Origin: Pelosinus sp.
GTDB lineage: Bacteria; Bacillota; Negativicutes; Propionisporales; Propionisporaceae
Direction: 5' to 3'
Length of the DNA: 64,000 bases
NCBI GenBank assembly: GCA_021372375.1
Contig: JAJFUN010000078.1
Coordinates: 1 to 64,000 of the forward strand
Shown here: piece by piece, positions 25,873 through 35,144 of the stretch
Layout: each line of letters starts with the position of its first letter
How positions within the stretch are numbered: position 1 is the stretch's first letter
Made by a program: the position numbers and the translations under genes
Notes under the pieces: model-generated
Databases searched by the model: none
Seen by the model: the letters and a program-made list of their open reading frames with translations, nothing else
What the model was told of the DNA's origin: nothing

Positions 25873-26403
25873 TCAGTCATAGACGCTATGCTCTTGTTTC
25901 AGCAGCCTTAAAGCATTTCTTTCTGCTGGCAGACGAATACCCAGAATAAGTATAGCATTCAAAAAAGTAACAATCGTTGCTGTTATAACAGCCCCAAAAA
26001 TTAGGGGTACACAAAATATTTCAAAGGCCACCGCCGCATAATTGGGATGTGCAATAAAACGGTATGGCCCCTTACAAACAGCAAATTCTCCGGGAATGAC
26101 TAAGATACGAGTATTCCAGTGCCGCCCCAGGCTAACCATACACCAATATCTGAGCCCCTGTGCCATAATAAACAGACTAAGCCAGATATACCAATACGCA
26201 CTGACTGCTCCCCACAGACAGCTTTCCGTTATCCAGCTAATAAACCAACCGATATGCACAATAAAAAACAGCGGATAATGTCGAGCCCCAAATTCCCGGG
26301 CCCCCGCAGCTAATGACCAGCTACGGTTTTTTCTGGCAATGTATAGCTCGACCATCCGCTGACAAATAATCACAATAGCCAAACAGCTGCACCAGCCTAC
26401 CAT
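25873..26403 (-). CDS. bpsB: Isoprenylcysteine carboxyl methyltransferase-like membrane protein
   Basis: A 176-residue protein with four to five membrane segments and the ICMT-family C-terminal motif GPYRFIAHPNYAAVAFE with RLPAERNAL beyond it, which binds SAM and the carboxyl substrate. Genes of this type are often paired with bacterial type III polyketide synthases (BpsB, SrsB), where they O-methylate the alkylpyrone or alkylresorcinol product (family knowledge). The ATG overlaps the stop of the upstream synthase gene by 7 bp, confirming the pairing. The symbol is by analogy. Confidence 0.82.
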   Translation of the reverse strand: MVGWCSCLAIVIICQRMVELYIARKNRSWSLAAGAREFGARHYPLFFIVHIGWFISWITESCLWGAVSAYWYIWLSLFIMAQGLRYWCMVSLGRHWNTRILVIPGEFAVCKGPYRFIAHPNYAAVAFEIFCVPLIFGAVITATIVTFLNAILILGIRLPAERNALRLLKQEHSVYD

Positions 26404-27443
26404 TGGAATAACACCTTTTCAGCACTAAAGCCTGGTCCTAGCGCGAGCATAACGCCATAATGCCGTGCTGGAAATGTTTCCGCCAAAAATTTTTCTAATA
26501 CAAACAGCACTGTTGAGCTGGACATATTGCCATAATCAGCTAATATATTGTAGGCATAGTTCAATTTATCTTCAGCTATATCAAGACTTTCCTTATAGGC
26601 GCTAATTACCTTAGCCCCGCCGGGATGCACAATATAGTGGCAAATTTCCGACCGAGTCATTCCCCATTCCTCACAAGCATTATCGAAGAGCTCTGGCAAG
26701 TAAGTTTTTACAATAGTAGGAATATCACGTGAGAACCTTACTTTAAAGCCGGCATCAATTAAATCCCACCCCATTACCTGAGCAGAGTTTGGCAGCAATG
26801 TACTATAATTACCAAGAATGGCTGGTCCCGTACCATTCATTTTTATCAGGGCCGCTGCTGCTCCATCAGCAAACAGACTTGTTCCAACCAAATTGGATTT
26901 CGAATAATCCTGCGCCTGAAAAGTAAGACTGCATAATTCAACTGTCACCAAAAGAACTGACTTCTCTGGCATGCTCTGCGAAAATTCAGCTGCCCGTGCA
27001 AGTCCTGCTACACCGCCCGCACAGCCAAGCCCCCAAATTGGAAGTCTCCTAGTATGAGGGGATAGACCTAATTTTTGAATTAATTTAGAATCTAAACTTG
27101 GTGTGGCAATACCTGTTGTGGAAACAAAAATCACCATACCAATATCATCCGGGTCTACGTGCGACTTTTGCATAGCCTGCAGTGCAGCCCTTAGGGATAA
27201 TTCGAGAGCCGCCTTTTCAAAAATTTTATTTGTTTCCGCAAATGAGTGGGGCCTCCCATACCACTCCAGCGGCATTACAAAATGCCTAAACTTGATGTAG
27301 CTATGTTCAAATATGGGGAGCAACCGTTCAAGATGTTCCACATGCGGCTTAAAAATGGCCGTCACAAATTCCTTTATCTCCCCCTGTGTAAAAGCATAAT
27401 CTGGTACTGCGGTACCCACTGCTTGAATTTTCGGCATCCCCAT
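26397..27443 (-). CDS. bpsA: Type III polyketide synthase (chalcone/stilbene synthase family)
   Basis: Homodimeric ketosynthase of about 348 residues. The catalytic triad is visible: Cys in LPIWGLGCAGGVAGLARA, His in HYIVHPGGAKVISAY and Asn in ADYGNMSSSTVLF, with the C-terminal GPGFSAEKVL loop. Such enzymes extend fatty acyl-CoA with malonyl-CoA to alkylpyrones or phenolic lipids (family knowledge). The ATG at 27443 has GGTGAT 4-5 bases upstream; an ATG at 27458 lies behind a poly-A stretch with no ribosome site. Two-gene operon with the ICMT-like gene. Confidence 0.9.
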   Translation of the reverse strand: MGMPKIQAVGTAVPDYAFTQGEIKEFVTAIFKPHVEHLERLLPIFEHSYIKFRHFVMPLEWYGRPHSFAETNKIFEKAALELSLRAALQAMQKSHVDPDDIGMVIFVSTTGIATPSLDSKLIQKLGLSPHTRRLPIWGLGCAGGVAGLARAAEFSQSMPEKSVLLVTVELCSLTFQAQDYSKSNLVGTSLFADGAAAALIKMNGTGPAILGNYSTLLPNSAQVMGWDLIDAGFKVRFSRDIPTIVKTYLPELFDNACEEWGMTRSEICHYIVHPGGAKVISAYKESLDIAEDKLNYAYNILADYGNMSSSTVLFVLEKFLAETFPARHYGVMLALGPGFSAEKVLFQW

Positions 27444-27607
27444 AAAAATCACCGCCATTTTTTTTTACTACTATTAGATTATTTAAAAATATTTTCAAAA
27501 ATGCTACTTTTAAGTTTTTGGTAATAATAAGATTTGAACATAATGTATATCCAAATTTTAATAGGCGGTGAATTATTGTTCTCAAAGATTTCAGTTCTCC
27601 CCATAAA

Positions 27608-27643
27608 AAACCTACTTTTCACCCAGCAATCGAAAAGTAGGTT
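27608..27643 (-). terminator. Hairpin terminator-like element
   Basis: AAACCTACTTTTC...GAAAAGTAGGTTT (12-13 bp stem) with a T-run on the minus-strand side. It lies about 165 bases upstream of the polyketide synthase gene; no gene that it would end was found. Confidence 0.6.
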
Positions 27644-27750
27644 TACCATACAAAATCTCAAAGGTTACTCATAACTTAACCTCTGAATAATAACTATAAA
27701 TAAGCATACAATAAACCTGTTTCAAATAACTATAACAGGGAGGAATAAAC

Positions 27751-27909
27751 ATGAACCATAATTCCAGCATAGGCTGCGAGGTAGCAGAATGTGCCTATCA
27801 TTGCAAGGATGATAACTATTGTACTTTAAACAAAATTCAGGTTGTAAAACATTCTCAGCAGGCTAATACGGTTGAATGTACAGACTGCGGCAGTTTCAAG
27901 AAAAGCTAA
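27751..27909 (+). CDS. DUF1540 small cysteine-rich protein
   Basis: A 52-residue protein from ATG 27751 to TAA 27907-27909 with a GGGAGGA ribosome site 6 bases upstream. The cysteine pattern CEVAECAYHCKDDNYCTL followed by ECTDCGSF is that of DUF1540, a probable metal-binding protein common in spore-forming Firmicutes. The core holds the usual polar segment between the two cysteine clusters. Function unknown. Repeat R2b begins about 55 bp downstream. Confidence 0.85.
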   Translation: MNHNSSIGCEVAECAYHCKDDNYCTLNKIQVVKHSQQANTVECTDCGSFKKS

Positions 27910-27963
27910 GTATGCATCGCAATTTGACAAACATACACTAGAAACTCGAACGCAGCTGTCACA

Positions 27964-28157
27964 CTAAGCATGTTTTAAAAGCTCCGCCTGTCGCTAAAAG
28001 GGACATCCCCCTCGAAGAAGGAGACTGAAATTAAGAGCCTCCACCCATGAGGGAGGTGGCGTAAAGCGCCGGAGGGAGTTGCTTCAGAAGAAATTACTGT
28101 TTGTTAAACAGGGTTGTTCGCATTAAAGATAATATTAATGCAGCAGTCCTGTTTTGC
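27964..28157. repeat. Dispersed repeat R2b
   Basis: A second, diverged copy of the ~190-bp R2 element: TAAGCATGTTTTAAAAGC start, CCCCTCGAAGAAGGAGACT, GAGGGAGGTGGCGTAAAGCG, GGAGGGAGTTGCTTCAGA, and a decayed terminal hairpin around GTTGTTCGCATTA. Same orientation as R2a. The flanking gap up to 28279 shows no gene. Confidence 0.85.
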
Positions 28158-28279
28158 TTTAACTTTCTATTATCGACAAATACCTAGCTTGACCAAAACG
28201 GCTATACTTGTGACCGCATAGACAGCCTAAACGGTGAATATATATGGCAATAAATTGATTTCACAAGGAGGGCCCCGCC

Positions 28280-28750
28280 ATGCATGTTCGCCTTACCTCC
28301 AATGCTCTTGGTCTCATCCTATTACTTTTGATCCTCATAATAACCTATGGTCTCTATGTGTCAAATAAATCACATCAACCCCAAGACAATGTCGTAGCAC
28401 TTTCTAAGGAATATTTAGGCGTGCCCTACCGCTATGGCGGCTCAACGCCAGCAGGCTTTGACTGCTCCGGCTATATCATGTTTCTATTTCATCAATGCGG
28501 TAAAGATTTGCCGCGCACCGCAGATAAACAGGCCACTGTCGGTATTCCAGTAAGTATCAATAACTTGCAGCCTGGCGACCTGCTATTTTTTGCCACCACC
28601 GACCAAGCAGACATTACGCACACCGGCCTTTACCTTGGCAGCCATATGTTTATCCATGCCTCTTTTACCGCCCAAAAAGTCATTATCAGTAACCTCGATG
28701 AACCGTATTGGCAAAAAGCCTTTCGCACAGCTCGGCAGATAAGACAATAG
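28280..28750 (+). CDS. NlpC/P60 family cell-wall hydrolase, membrane-anchored
   Basis: A 156-residue protein with an N-terminal hydrophobic anchor (LGLILLLLILIITYGLYV) and one NlpC/P60 domain: VPYRYGGSTPAGFDCSGYI carries the catalytic cysteine, DITHTGLYLG the catalytic histidine. Such enzymes cut D-glutamyl-diaminopimelate bonds in peptidoglycan. The domain is minimal, with no SH3 or LysM repeats. A GGAGGG ribosome site precedes the ATG. It may form a unit with the DUF421 gene 86 bp downstream. Confidence 0.9.
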   Translation: MHVRLTSNALGLILLLLILIITYGLYVSNKSHQPQDNVVALSKEYLGVPYRYGGSTPAGFDCSGYIMFLFHQCGKDLPRTADKQATVGIPVSINNLQPGDLLFFATTDQADITHTGLYLGSHMFIHASFTAQKVIISNLDEPYWQKAFRTARQIRQ

Positions 28751-28836
28751 GGTCACAGGCAAATATCTATAAACTGATAATTTAGCCGCTAACAGGGGAA
28801 TATAACATTAAAATCCACTAAAGGAGACTCCTGATA

Positions 28837-29565
28837 ATGCAGCCTACCAACTTTTCCATGTTTGAACCCATACTACGAGCAAGCCTCACCTTTTTTATCG
28901 TGCTGATAATAGCCCGCATATTAGGTCGAAAGCAAATTTCACAGCTTACTTTTTTTGACTATATTGCCGGCACTGCTATCGGATCACTCTCAGCTTCAGG
29001 CATGGCCAATAACTCTATTCCGCTTGTCACCTACATACTATGCTTTATTACCTGGACTATATTGATTATGAGCTTAAATACAATATCGCAGCACTATGTA
29101 CCCGCGCGCAAACTAATTGCTGAAGAGCCGATAGTTGTCATACGCAGCGGCAAAATATTAGAACAAAATCTTGGCAGCAGCCAATATACTGTTAATCACC
29201 TGTTAATGCAGCTAAGAGAAAAAGCGGTTTTTGACCCCAGTCAAATTGATATTGGTATACTCGAAGCCAATGGAGAATTGAGTATACTAAAGAAGGCCGA
29301 ATATCAAAATATAACAGCCAAAGATTTAAATATCTCCTGTCATTACAAAAACACCGGTGCATTAAAATGCACCGGCTTAGAATTAGTTATGAACGGCAAA
29401 ATTCTTGAGCAGAACTTATCCGCACTCAATATTTCCAAAAAATGGTTGGAAGGTCAACTAAGAAAACAGGGGATTTCTGATATACATAATGTAACAGTTG
29501 CAGCAATGACGCCAAGCGGCAAGCTTTATATTGATATGGAGTTCGACCTAAGTGACATTGTCTGA
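28837..29565 (+). CDS. DUF421 family membrane protein (YetF-like)
   Basis: A 242-residue protein with three N-terminal membrane helices, the RILGRKQISQLTFFDYIAGTAIGS motif of DUF421, and a cytoplasmic domain where PIVVIRSGKILEQNL and LELVMNGKILEQNL form two related halves. Similar proteins (B. subtilis YetF/YdfS) act in spores or in stress, with unclear biochemistry. AGGAGA precedes the ATG. Confidence 0.88.
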   Translation: MQPTNFSMFEPILRASLTFFIVLIIARILGRKQISQLTFFDYIAGTAIGSLSASGMANNSIPLVTYILCFITWTILIMSLNTISQHYVPARKLIAEEPIVVIRSGKILEQNLGSSQYTVNHLLMQLREKAVFDPSQIDIGILEANGELSILKKAEYQNITAKDLNISCHYKNTGALKCTGLELVMNGKILEQNLSALNISKKWLEGQLRKQGISDIHNVTVAAMTPSGKLYIDMEFDLSDIV

Positions 29566-29581
29566 CGCGATTCACAAAAAT

Positions 29582-30772
29582 TTAGCGAGCGGCTAGGGCG
29601 GCTTTGATACGCTGCAATCCGGCCAGAATGTTATCTGGAGAAGTTGCGTAGGAAAACCTCAGATATTCATTATCTTCGCCGATATTCTTAGTGCCGAAAG
29701 CTGTGCGAGGCAAAACAGCTACGCCGGCATTATGCAATAAATATTGCTGCAATTCCTTGGAATCGGTAAACCCATGCTGTCTACAGGCCTCCGTTACATT
29801 AGGAAAAGCATAAAAGGCTCCCGCCGGCTGCTTGCAGGAAAACCCAGGAATTGAATTAAGACCCGCGGCGATAAGGTCGCAGCGCTGTCTAAATTCAGCA
29901 ACCATATTGCTTACTGAATCCTGTGAGCCTGTCAGGGCCTCAATACCGGCATATTGAATAAACGTATTGGTACAGGACTCACAATTGGTAATCAGGCGGG
30001 CAACAAGCTCGGCCAGTTTTTCAGGCATTACACCATAGCCCAGCCGCCAGCCAGTCATAGCATAAGTCTTAGAAAACCCATCAAGAATTATCGTGCGTTC
30101 TTTCATACCAGGCAGAGAACTGATGCTGTTAAACTCGCCATCATATACCATACGGCTGTAAATCTCATCAGATAATACCCAAAGATTATGTTCGACAGCC
30201 AATTCAGCGATTGCTGCCAAATCATGGGCACTTAACATGCCGCCTGTCGGATTCTGGGGACTGTTTAATATAATGAGCTTGGTCCGCGGTGTAATTAGCT
30301 CTTTCAGGTGCTCAGTATCAAGAGAAAAATTTCTTTCCTCCAGTAGCGGCATCGGCACCGGGATACCATCAAGAAAACGAATTACTGATTCATAAATTGG
30401 AAATCCAGGGTTAGGATAAAGCACTTCATCCCCTGGGTTAATCAGCGCATGCAGCGAATAATATATAACCGGCTTGCCGCCAGGGGTAATTACCACTTCG
30501 TTAGGATTTACAGCTATCTTGCGGGTTCTGCCAATATAGTCCGCCACTGTTTCCCGCAAAGGAAGAATACCTGCTGACGGTCCATAATGGGTTTTATTTT
30601 GCTCAATAGCCAGAATGCCGGCCTGTTTTATATTGTCAGGAGTATCAAAATCCGGTTCGCCAATCGCAAAGCTAATAATGTCTTTGCCAGCTGCGTTTAA
30701 CTTGTTTACCTCATTTAGTACTGCAAATGCGTTTTCCATACTAAGTTTTGTAAGACGAATCGCTGTGTCCAT
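29582..30772 (-). CDS. Class I/II PLP-dependent aminotransferase (aspartate/aromatic type)
   Basis: A 396-residue fold-type I aminotransferase: the PLP lysine lies in LDGFSKTYAMTGWRLGY, with SPQNPTGG for cofactor phosphate binding and the C-terminal arginine in YLRFSYATS. It most resembles aspartate/PatA-like enzymes. Its position beside acyl-CoA ligases and the indolepyruvate oxidoreductase suggests it makes aryl-2-oxoacids from aromatic amino acids, which is inference. The gap to the upstream ligase gene is about 110 bp. Confidence 0.9.
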   Translation of the reverse strand: MDTAIRLTKLSMENAFAVLNEVNKLNAAGKDIISFAIGEPDFDTPDNIKQAGILAIEQNKTHYGPSAGILPLRETVADYIGRTRKIAVNPNEVVITPGGKPVIYYSLHALINPGDEVLYPNPGFPIYESVIRFLDGIPVPMPLLEERNFSLDTEHLKELITPRTKLIILNSPQNPTGGMLSAHDLAAIAELAVEHNLWVLSDEIYSRMVYDGEFNSISSLPGMKERTIILDGFSKTYAMTGWRLGYGVMPEKLAELVARLITNCESCTNTFIQYAGIEALTGSQDSVSNMVAEFRQRCDLIAAGLNSIPGFSCKQPAGAFYAFPNVTEACRQHGFTDSKELQQYLLHNAGVAVLPRTAFGTKNIGEDNEYLRFSYATSPDNILAGLQRIKAALAAR

Positions 30773-30882
30773 TTTCAGTCTCCTTCTTCACAAAAGTTAC
30801 TGTGTATGTTCTTCAATAAGTTTTGCTATTGAATTGAAAGCTGCGGTGCAAAAGAGTAAGGGTGATACAATTACCGCCAGTC

Positions 30883-32364
30883 TTAGACTTTCTTCAACAA
30901 CACTTCACGCAGCGTGGTTTTCATTACTTTCCCGGTAGCATTTTTCGGCAGGTCATCTATAAACAGAAAATCACGCGGCACTTTATAGGCAGCGAGATTA
31001 CTGCGCAGATAATCGCGCAGCGTTCGTTTATCCGCAGAAGAGCCCTCTTTAAGGACGACAAAGGCATAGGCTGACTGCCCGCGCAGCTTGTCAGGAATAC
31101 CGACAACAGCGGCTTCTGAAACAGCAGGATGTGAAAATAACAGTTCTTCAATTTCGCGCGGATATATATTTTCACCGCTCGTAATAATCATGTCTTTTAA
31201 ACGGTCAACAATAAAAATATAGCCTTCCTCATCAATATAAGCTAAATCGCCTGTGTGAAGGCAGCCGCCCCGCAAGGCTTCTGCTGTAGCCTCAGGCAGA
31301 TTATAATAACCCTTCATAACGATCGGCCCTGATATAACCAGTTCCCCAACCTCGCCGGTTTTTAACCACTGCCCATCATTTCCGGCAATCTTCGCGGTAA
31401 TGCCTGGCAGAGGTTTGCCGATTGAACCTGGTTTTACCTTTTCTACCGGATTGAGAGCCACAACAGGCGAAGCTTCTGAAAGTCCATAGCCTTCCACAAT
31501 CTGTCTACCTGTCCTGAGGGCAAATTGCGCTAAAATCTCTTGCGGCAGCGCCGCACCACCGGAAACAAATATCCGTACCTTAGCAAAGTCTTCTGGCTTA
31601 CCCCAGGCGGCATACAGTTTGTACATTGTCGGCACACCATAGATAACAGTTAGCTCGCCTTTACTGATTGCAGCAATAGCTTCCCTAATGGAAAACGAAT
31701 CAAGGATGGTAATACTGTTCCCGTTAAATAGTGCAGTCAGCACGCAGCAAGTCCAGGAAAAACAATGATACATCGGCAGGACGCAAAATACTTTATCACT
31801 AGGCATAAAGCTAAATGTCTGAGAATAGGCCATGGCATCAGCAAGTAAATTATGATGCGTCAGCATAGCTCCTTTAGGATGTCCGGTAGTACCTGAGGTA
31901 TAGATAATTACACAAAGCTCATTTTCATCAAACGCTTCCGGCACAGGCGCCGGCGGGTAAACGGTTTCGGCTAAACTGCATTCTATTTCCGAAATGACCT
32001 CTTGCGTTACTTGGTGCGGGCAGCCATTTTTCTGAAGTTCCTGCGCTAAATCCAGCTCTTTCATGGTAACAAGTGTTTTTATATTGCCATCTTTTAAAAT
32101 AAAAGCTACTTCCCGCGCCGCCAGTAAAAAATTAATGGGCACAACTACCGCCCCTAAACTGGCAATAGCCATATACACATAAATAAATTCAGCCGAATTT
32201 TTTGCAAGCAGGCCTACATTTTCTCCAGATCGTACGCCTTGCTGATAAAAATAATTGCGGTATAGCTCCACCTTTTTTTGTAATTGTAAATAGGTAATCG
32301 GCTCCTTATCAATTAAGGCAATATCAGTATCCTTACCACGATAAATTAATTCATGTACGAGCAT
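30883..32364 (-). CDS. AMP-forming acyl-CoA synthetase (long-chain fatty acid-CoA ligase type)
   Basis: A 493-residue adenylate-forming enzyme: P-loop IIYTSGTTGHPKGAMLTHHN, the A5 motif EGYGLSEASP, the A7/A8 hinge GDLAYIDEEGYIFIVDRLKDMI and the C-terminal catalytic lysine in KNATGKVMKTTLRE. It activates a carboxylate with ATP and transfers it to CoA. Acid specificity cannot be read from sequence; the neighbours suggest an aryl or medium-chain acid. Confidence 0.9.
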   Translation of the reverse strand: MLVHELIYRGKDTDIALIDKEPITYLQLQKKVELYRNYFYQQGVRSGENVGLLAKNSAEFIYVYMAIASLGAVVVPINFLLAAREVAFILKDGNIKTLVTMKELDLAQELQKNGCPHQVTQEVISEIECSLAETVYPPAPVPEAFDENELCVIIYTSGTTGHPKGAMLTHHNLLADAMAYSQTFSFMPSDKVFCVLPMYHCFSWTCCVLTALFNGNSITILDSFSIREAIAAISKGELTVIYGVPTMYKLYAAWGKPEDFAKVRIFVSGGAALPQEILAQFALRTGRQIVEGYGLSEASPVVALNPVEKVKPGSIGKPLPGITAKIAGNDGQWLKTGEVGELVISGPIVMKGYYNLPEATAEALRGGCLHTGDLAYIDEEGYIFIVDRLKDMIITSGENIYPREIEELLFSHPAVSEAAVVGIPDKLRGQSAYAFVVLKEGSSADKRTLRDYLRSNLAAYKVPRDFLFIDDLPKNATGKVMKTTLREVLLKKV

Positions 32365-32419
32365 AGCTTCACCTCATATATTTGATTATACATTAGTAAT
32401 TATCTTTTTAGGATATAGT

Positions 32420-32672
32420 CTACAAAATTATCATAAAATAATGCAGTGTTCCTGTCAGCTGTATGACAGCCATTAAGAGCCCCACAGCTATCGCCAAAGA
32501 CCACCAATGCGTCTGCATAATATTATAACACAATATACCAATTATACTTGATAATAAATTACGAAAATTATGCTTTGAGGCAGAGCCTAATCACTATCCA
32601 GAATGCCCCGCCGATTGATCAACCAAAGATTCTTTGGTAATTAAGTTTTTTCCTTTTAGCTGCGTAATTCAT
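32420..32672 (-). pseudogene. Decayed small membrane-protein gene
   Basis: An ATG at 32672 with GGAG 8 bases upstream opens a frame (MNYAAKRKKLNYQRIFG) interrupted by a TGA; the same frame continues with SIGGAFWIVIRLCLK. It then shifts, and in the next frame ASKHNFRNLLSSIIGILCYN continues through two hydrophobic segments to a TAG at 32420. The pieces read as one ~85-residue membrane protein broken by one stop and one frameshift. The 433-bp gap holds nothing else but the terminator at 32757. Confidence 0.5.
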
Positions 32673-32756
32673 CACGATTACTCCAATTATTTTTAGGTAA
32701 TGTAAACTACTTTATACTGGCATTAATAATTGTCTTTATTATATAGTAATACTGGT

Positions 32757-32786
32757 AAAAAAAGCACCCTATTGGGTGCTTTTTTA
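32757..32786 (-). terminator. Terminator after the ACT-domain gene
   Basis: AAAAAAAGCACCC-TATT-GGGTGCTTTTTT, a perfect hairpin ending the iorAB-paaK-ACT operon. Confidence 0.92.
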
Positions 32787-32797
32787 CAAAAAACATA

Positions 32798-33229
32798 TTA
32801 AAATGACATACTTGTGATTTCCTCGGAACTCCAAACCTCTATGCCGTCTTTTTCAATAAGTTCAGCGACTTTTTCCGGCTGGGAGAACTTCATTACCGCT
32901 GAAGCATATTTCCCATTAGCAAAGGCATACATGTATTCCACACTGATATTTTCCGCCAATAAAATATCAAGTACCTTACTGAGCGAACCTGTTTTATGGC
33001 TAACCTTAATGCAAATTACGTCATTTACCATAGCGGAAAAGCCAGCTTCTTTGAGCACAGCCTTGCCTTTTTGCGCATCAGATACCATCATCCGCAAAAT
33101 TCCATATTCTGATGTATCCGCCAGACTTACAGCAATAATATTGATTTCATTGTCACGGAGTATATCTAATATACTGTTTAATCTTCCGGCCCGGTTTTCT
33201 AAAAAAACACATAGCTGTTTTACAAACAT
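32798..33229 (-). CDS. Tandem ACT-domain protein
   Basis: A 143-residue protein of two ACT domains (FLENRAGRLNSILDILRDNE and SHKTGSLSKVLDILLAENIS start each). ACT domains bind amino acids; stand-alone pairs like this often accompany phenylacetate-CoA ligase and indolepyruvate oxidoreductase genes (family knowledge). The start at 33229 has a GGAGGG site upstream; a longer frame would run into paaK. It is the last gene of the operon and may sense an aromatic amino acid. Confidence 0.88.
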   Translation of the reverse strand: MFVKQLCVFLENRAGRLNSILDILRDNEINIIAVSLADTSEYGILRMMVSDAQKGKAVLKEAGFSAMVNDVICIKVSHKTGSLSKVLDILLAENISVEYMYAFANGKYASAVMKFSQPEKVAELIEKDGIEVWSSEEITSMSF

Positions 33230-33242
33230 GGTCTTTCCCTCC

Positions 33243-34541
33243 TTAGTAAAGCTTTCTTTTATCAATAACTCGCTTGGCTTTGCCTTCACTGCGTTCAATG
33301 GTTTTCGGCTCGACCAGTTTGACCTTGACGGCAATGCCTAATGCGCTTTGCAGCACTTTGGCAATTTTCTTGGTCAGTTTATCAAGTTCCCTGATTTCAT
33401 CAGAGAAATAGCGTTCTTCTACTTCTACAAGTACCTCAAGCGAATCTAGGTTGCCTACCCGGTCAACCACCATCAGGTATTGCGGTTTCACGCCATCAAT
33501 GTTTAAGAGTGCGCTCTCAACCTGGGACGGGAATACATTGACACCGCGGATGATGAGCATATCGTCTGAGCGTCCTTTAAAGCGCGAAATACGGGCCTGG
33601 GTCCGGCCGCATTCACATTTTTCATAAGAAATGCTGGTTAGATCCTTGGTCCTATATCTAAAGAGTGGCAAAGCTTCTTTGGTAAGCGTTGTAAAGACTA
33701 GCTCGCCAACCTCGCCGAATTCTACTGGTTTCAGAGTATGAGGATCAATAACTTCCGGCAGGAAGTGGTCTTCTTGTATATGAAGACCTTTGTGGTATAT
33801 ACAATCGCCTGCTACGCCTGGCCCCATTACCTCACTTAAGCCATAGATATCAAACGCATGGATATTAAGCTTGGTCTCAAGGTGCGTCCGCATATTGTCT
33901 GTCCATGGTTCAGCGCCCATTATAGCAGCTTTTAGCTTTATTTTATCAAGCCGTCCCGTTTCCTCCAGCGCTTCCGCCAGATGCATGGCATACGAAGGCG
34001 TACTGGCCAGCACTGTAGCCCCAAAATCCATCATGATATTGAGCTGCTTCTCGGTATTGCCTGTTGACATAGGAATGGCGGTAGCGCCCAAATATTCTGT
34101 GCCGTAATGCACGCCAAGACCGCCTGTAAAGAGACCATAGCCATAGCAAACCTGTATACTGTCCTCTCTGGTCACGCCGGCCATAGTGAGAATTCTCGCC
34201 ACACACTCAGACCAGATGGCAATATCTTTTTTGGTATAACCTACAACAGTAGCTTTGCCGGTCGTGCCGGAAGAAGCATGCACCCTGGCTATGTCCGACT
34301 TGGGCACCGCAAATAAACCAAAAGGATAGTTATCCCTTAAGTCAGCCTTTGTAGTAAATGGCAGCTTATTTAAATCCTCAATACCAGTAATATCACCTGG
34401 TTCAATACCCATTTGCTGCATTTTCTTACGATAAAACTCTACATTGTGATAAACCCGGTTTACCATCTTTACCAGTCTGCTGGACTGCAGATTAGTCATT
34501 TCATCCCGGCTCATACATTCTTTTGTTTCATTCCAAATCAT
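33243..34541 (-). CDS. paaK: Phenylacetate-CoA ligase family enzyme
   Basis: A 432-residue AMP-dependent ligase: [14 protein letters not shown] is the phosphate loop, [13 protein letters not shown] the adenine motif, and [20 protein letters not shown] the hinge of the PaaK family. It activates phenylacetate, indoleacetate or related aryl acids to CoA thioesters. The ATG at 34541 has AAAAGGAG 6 bases upstream, better than the TTG at 34565. In this context it probably uses the products of iorAB or works in reverse to harvest ATP; that is inference. Confidence 0.92.
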   Translation of the reverse strand: MIWNETKECMSRDEMTNLQSSRLVKMVNRVYHNVEFYRKKMQQMGIEPGDITGIEDLNKLPFTTKADLRDNYPFGLFAVPKSDIARVHASSGTTGKATVVGYTKKDIAIWSECVARILTMAGVTREDSIQVCYGYGLFTGGLGVHYGTEYLGATAIPMSTGNTEKQLNIMMDFGATVLASTPSYAMHLAEALEETGRLDKIKLKAAIMGAEPWTDNMRTHLETKLNIHAFDIYGLSEVMGPGVAGDCIYHKGLHIQEDHFLPEVIDPHTLKPVEFGEVGELVFTTLTKEALPLFRYRTKDLTSISYEKCECGRTQARISRFKGRSDDMLIIRGVNVFPSQVESALLNIDGVKPQYLMVVDRVGNLDSLEVLVEVEERYFSDEIRELDKLTKKIAKVLQSALGIAVKVKLVEPKTIERSEGKAKRVIDKRKLY

Positions 34542-34574
34542 ATGCTGCTCCTTTTCTAAGTTCAATTTTTTAAA

Positions 34575-35144
34575 TTACAGCTGATAACCTGCATCAAAGG
34601 CTTTCTTATTAATTTCCACGGTTTTAGGAGGAACAGTTTTTTCAATAACTTTATACCATTCTTCTTTAGAAAACTTCATATGTTTTGCGACAAGACCTAA
34701 AACAATGATATTAAATACCCTTGAATTACCAAGCTGCTTGGCTTGCTGCATGGCATCCACAGAAAATAGCGTATACTTTTTTGCTAGATTTTCTAGTACA
34801 TTTTCCGGATAATCGGCCATACCTAATAAAACAGGCATTGGTTCTATTTTTTGATCATTAGCAATCAGCACGCCGTCCTTTTTGAGAAAATGGGCATATC
34901 TGAGGGCTTCCAGCCGTTCAAAGGCAATGATTATGTCCGCCATGCCTTCTTCAATGATTGGCTCAGCGACTTTCTCACCGTACCTGACATACGTAACAAC
35001 ACTGCCGCCGCGCTGCGCCATGCCGTGAACCTCAGACAGCTTGACATCATAGCCCGCATCAAGCGCAAGGCCGCCTAAAATCCTGCTGGTTAAGAGCGTT
35101 CCCTGGCCGCCCACGCCGACAATCATGATATTTGTTGTTTTCAT
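34575..35144 (-). CDS. iorB: Indolepyruvate oxidoreductase subunit beta
   Basis: A 189-residue gamma-type domain of 2-oxoacid:ferredoxin oxidoreductases, with IMIVGVGGQGTLLTSRILGG and EVHGMAQRGGSVVTYVRYG as the CoA-proximal motifs. Its ATG overlaps the iorA stop by one base (TAATG), so the subunits are translated together. It forms the second subunit of the complex that oxidatively decarboxylates aryl pyruvates. Confidence 0.95.
   Translation of the reverse strand: MKTTNIMIVGVGGQGTLLTSRILGGLALDAGYDVKLSEVHGMAQRGGSVVTYVRYGEKVAEPIIEEGMADIIIAFERLEALRYAHFLKKDGVLIANDQKIEPMPVLLGMADYPENVLENLAKKYTLFSVDAMQQAKQLGNSRVFNIIVLGLVAKHMKFSKEEWYKVIEKTVPPKTVEINKKAFDAGYQL

Noticed and set aside
34107-34316. Plus-strand frame of 69 codons within paaK
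   Set aside because: Antisense shadow of a well-matched ligase gene.
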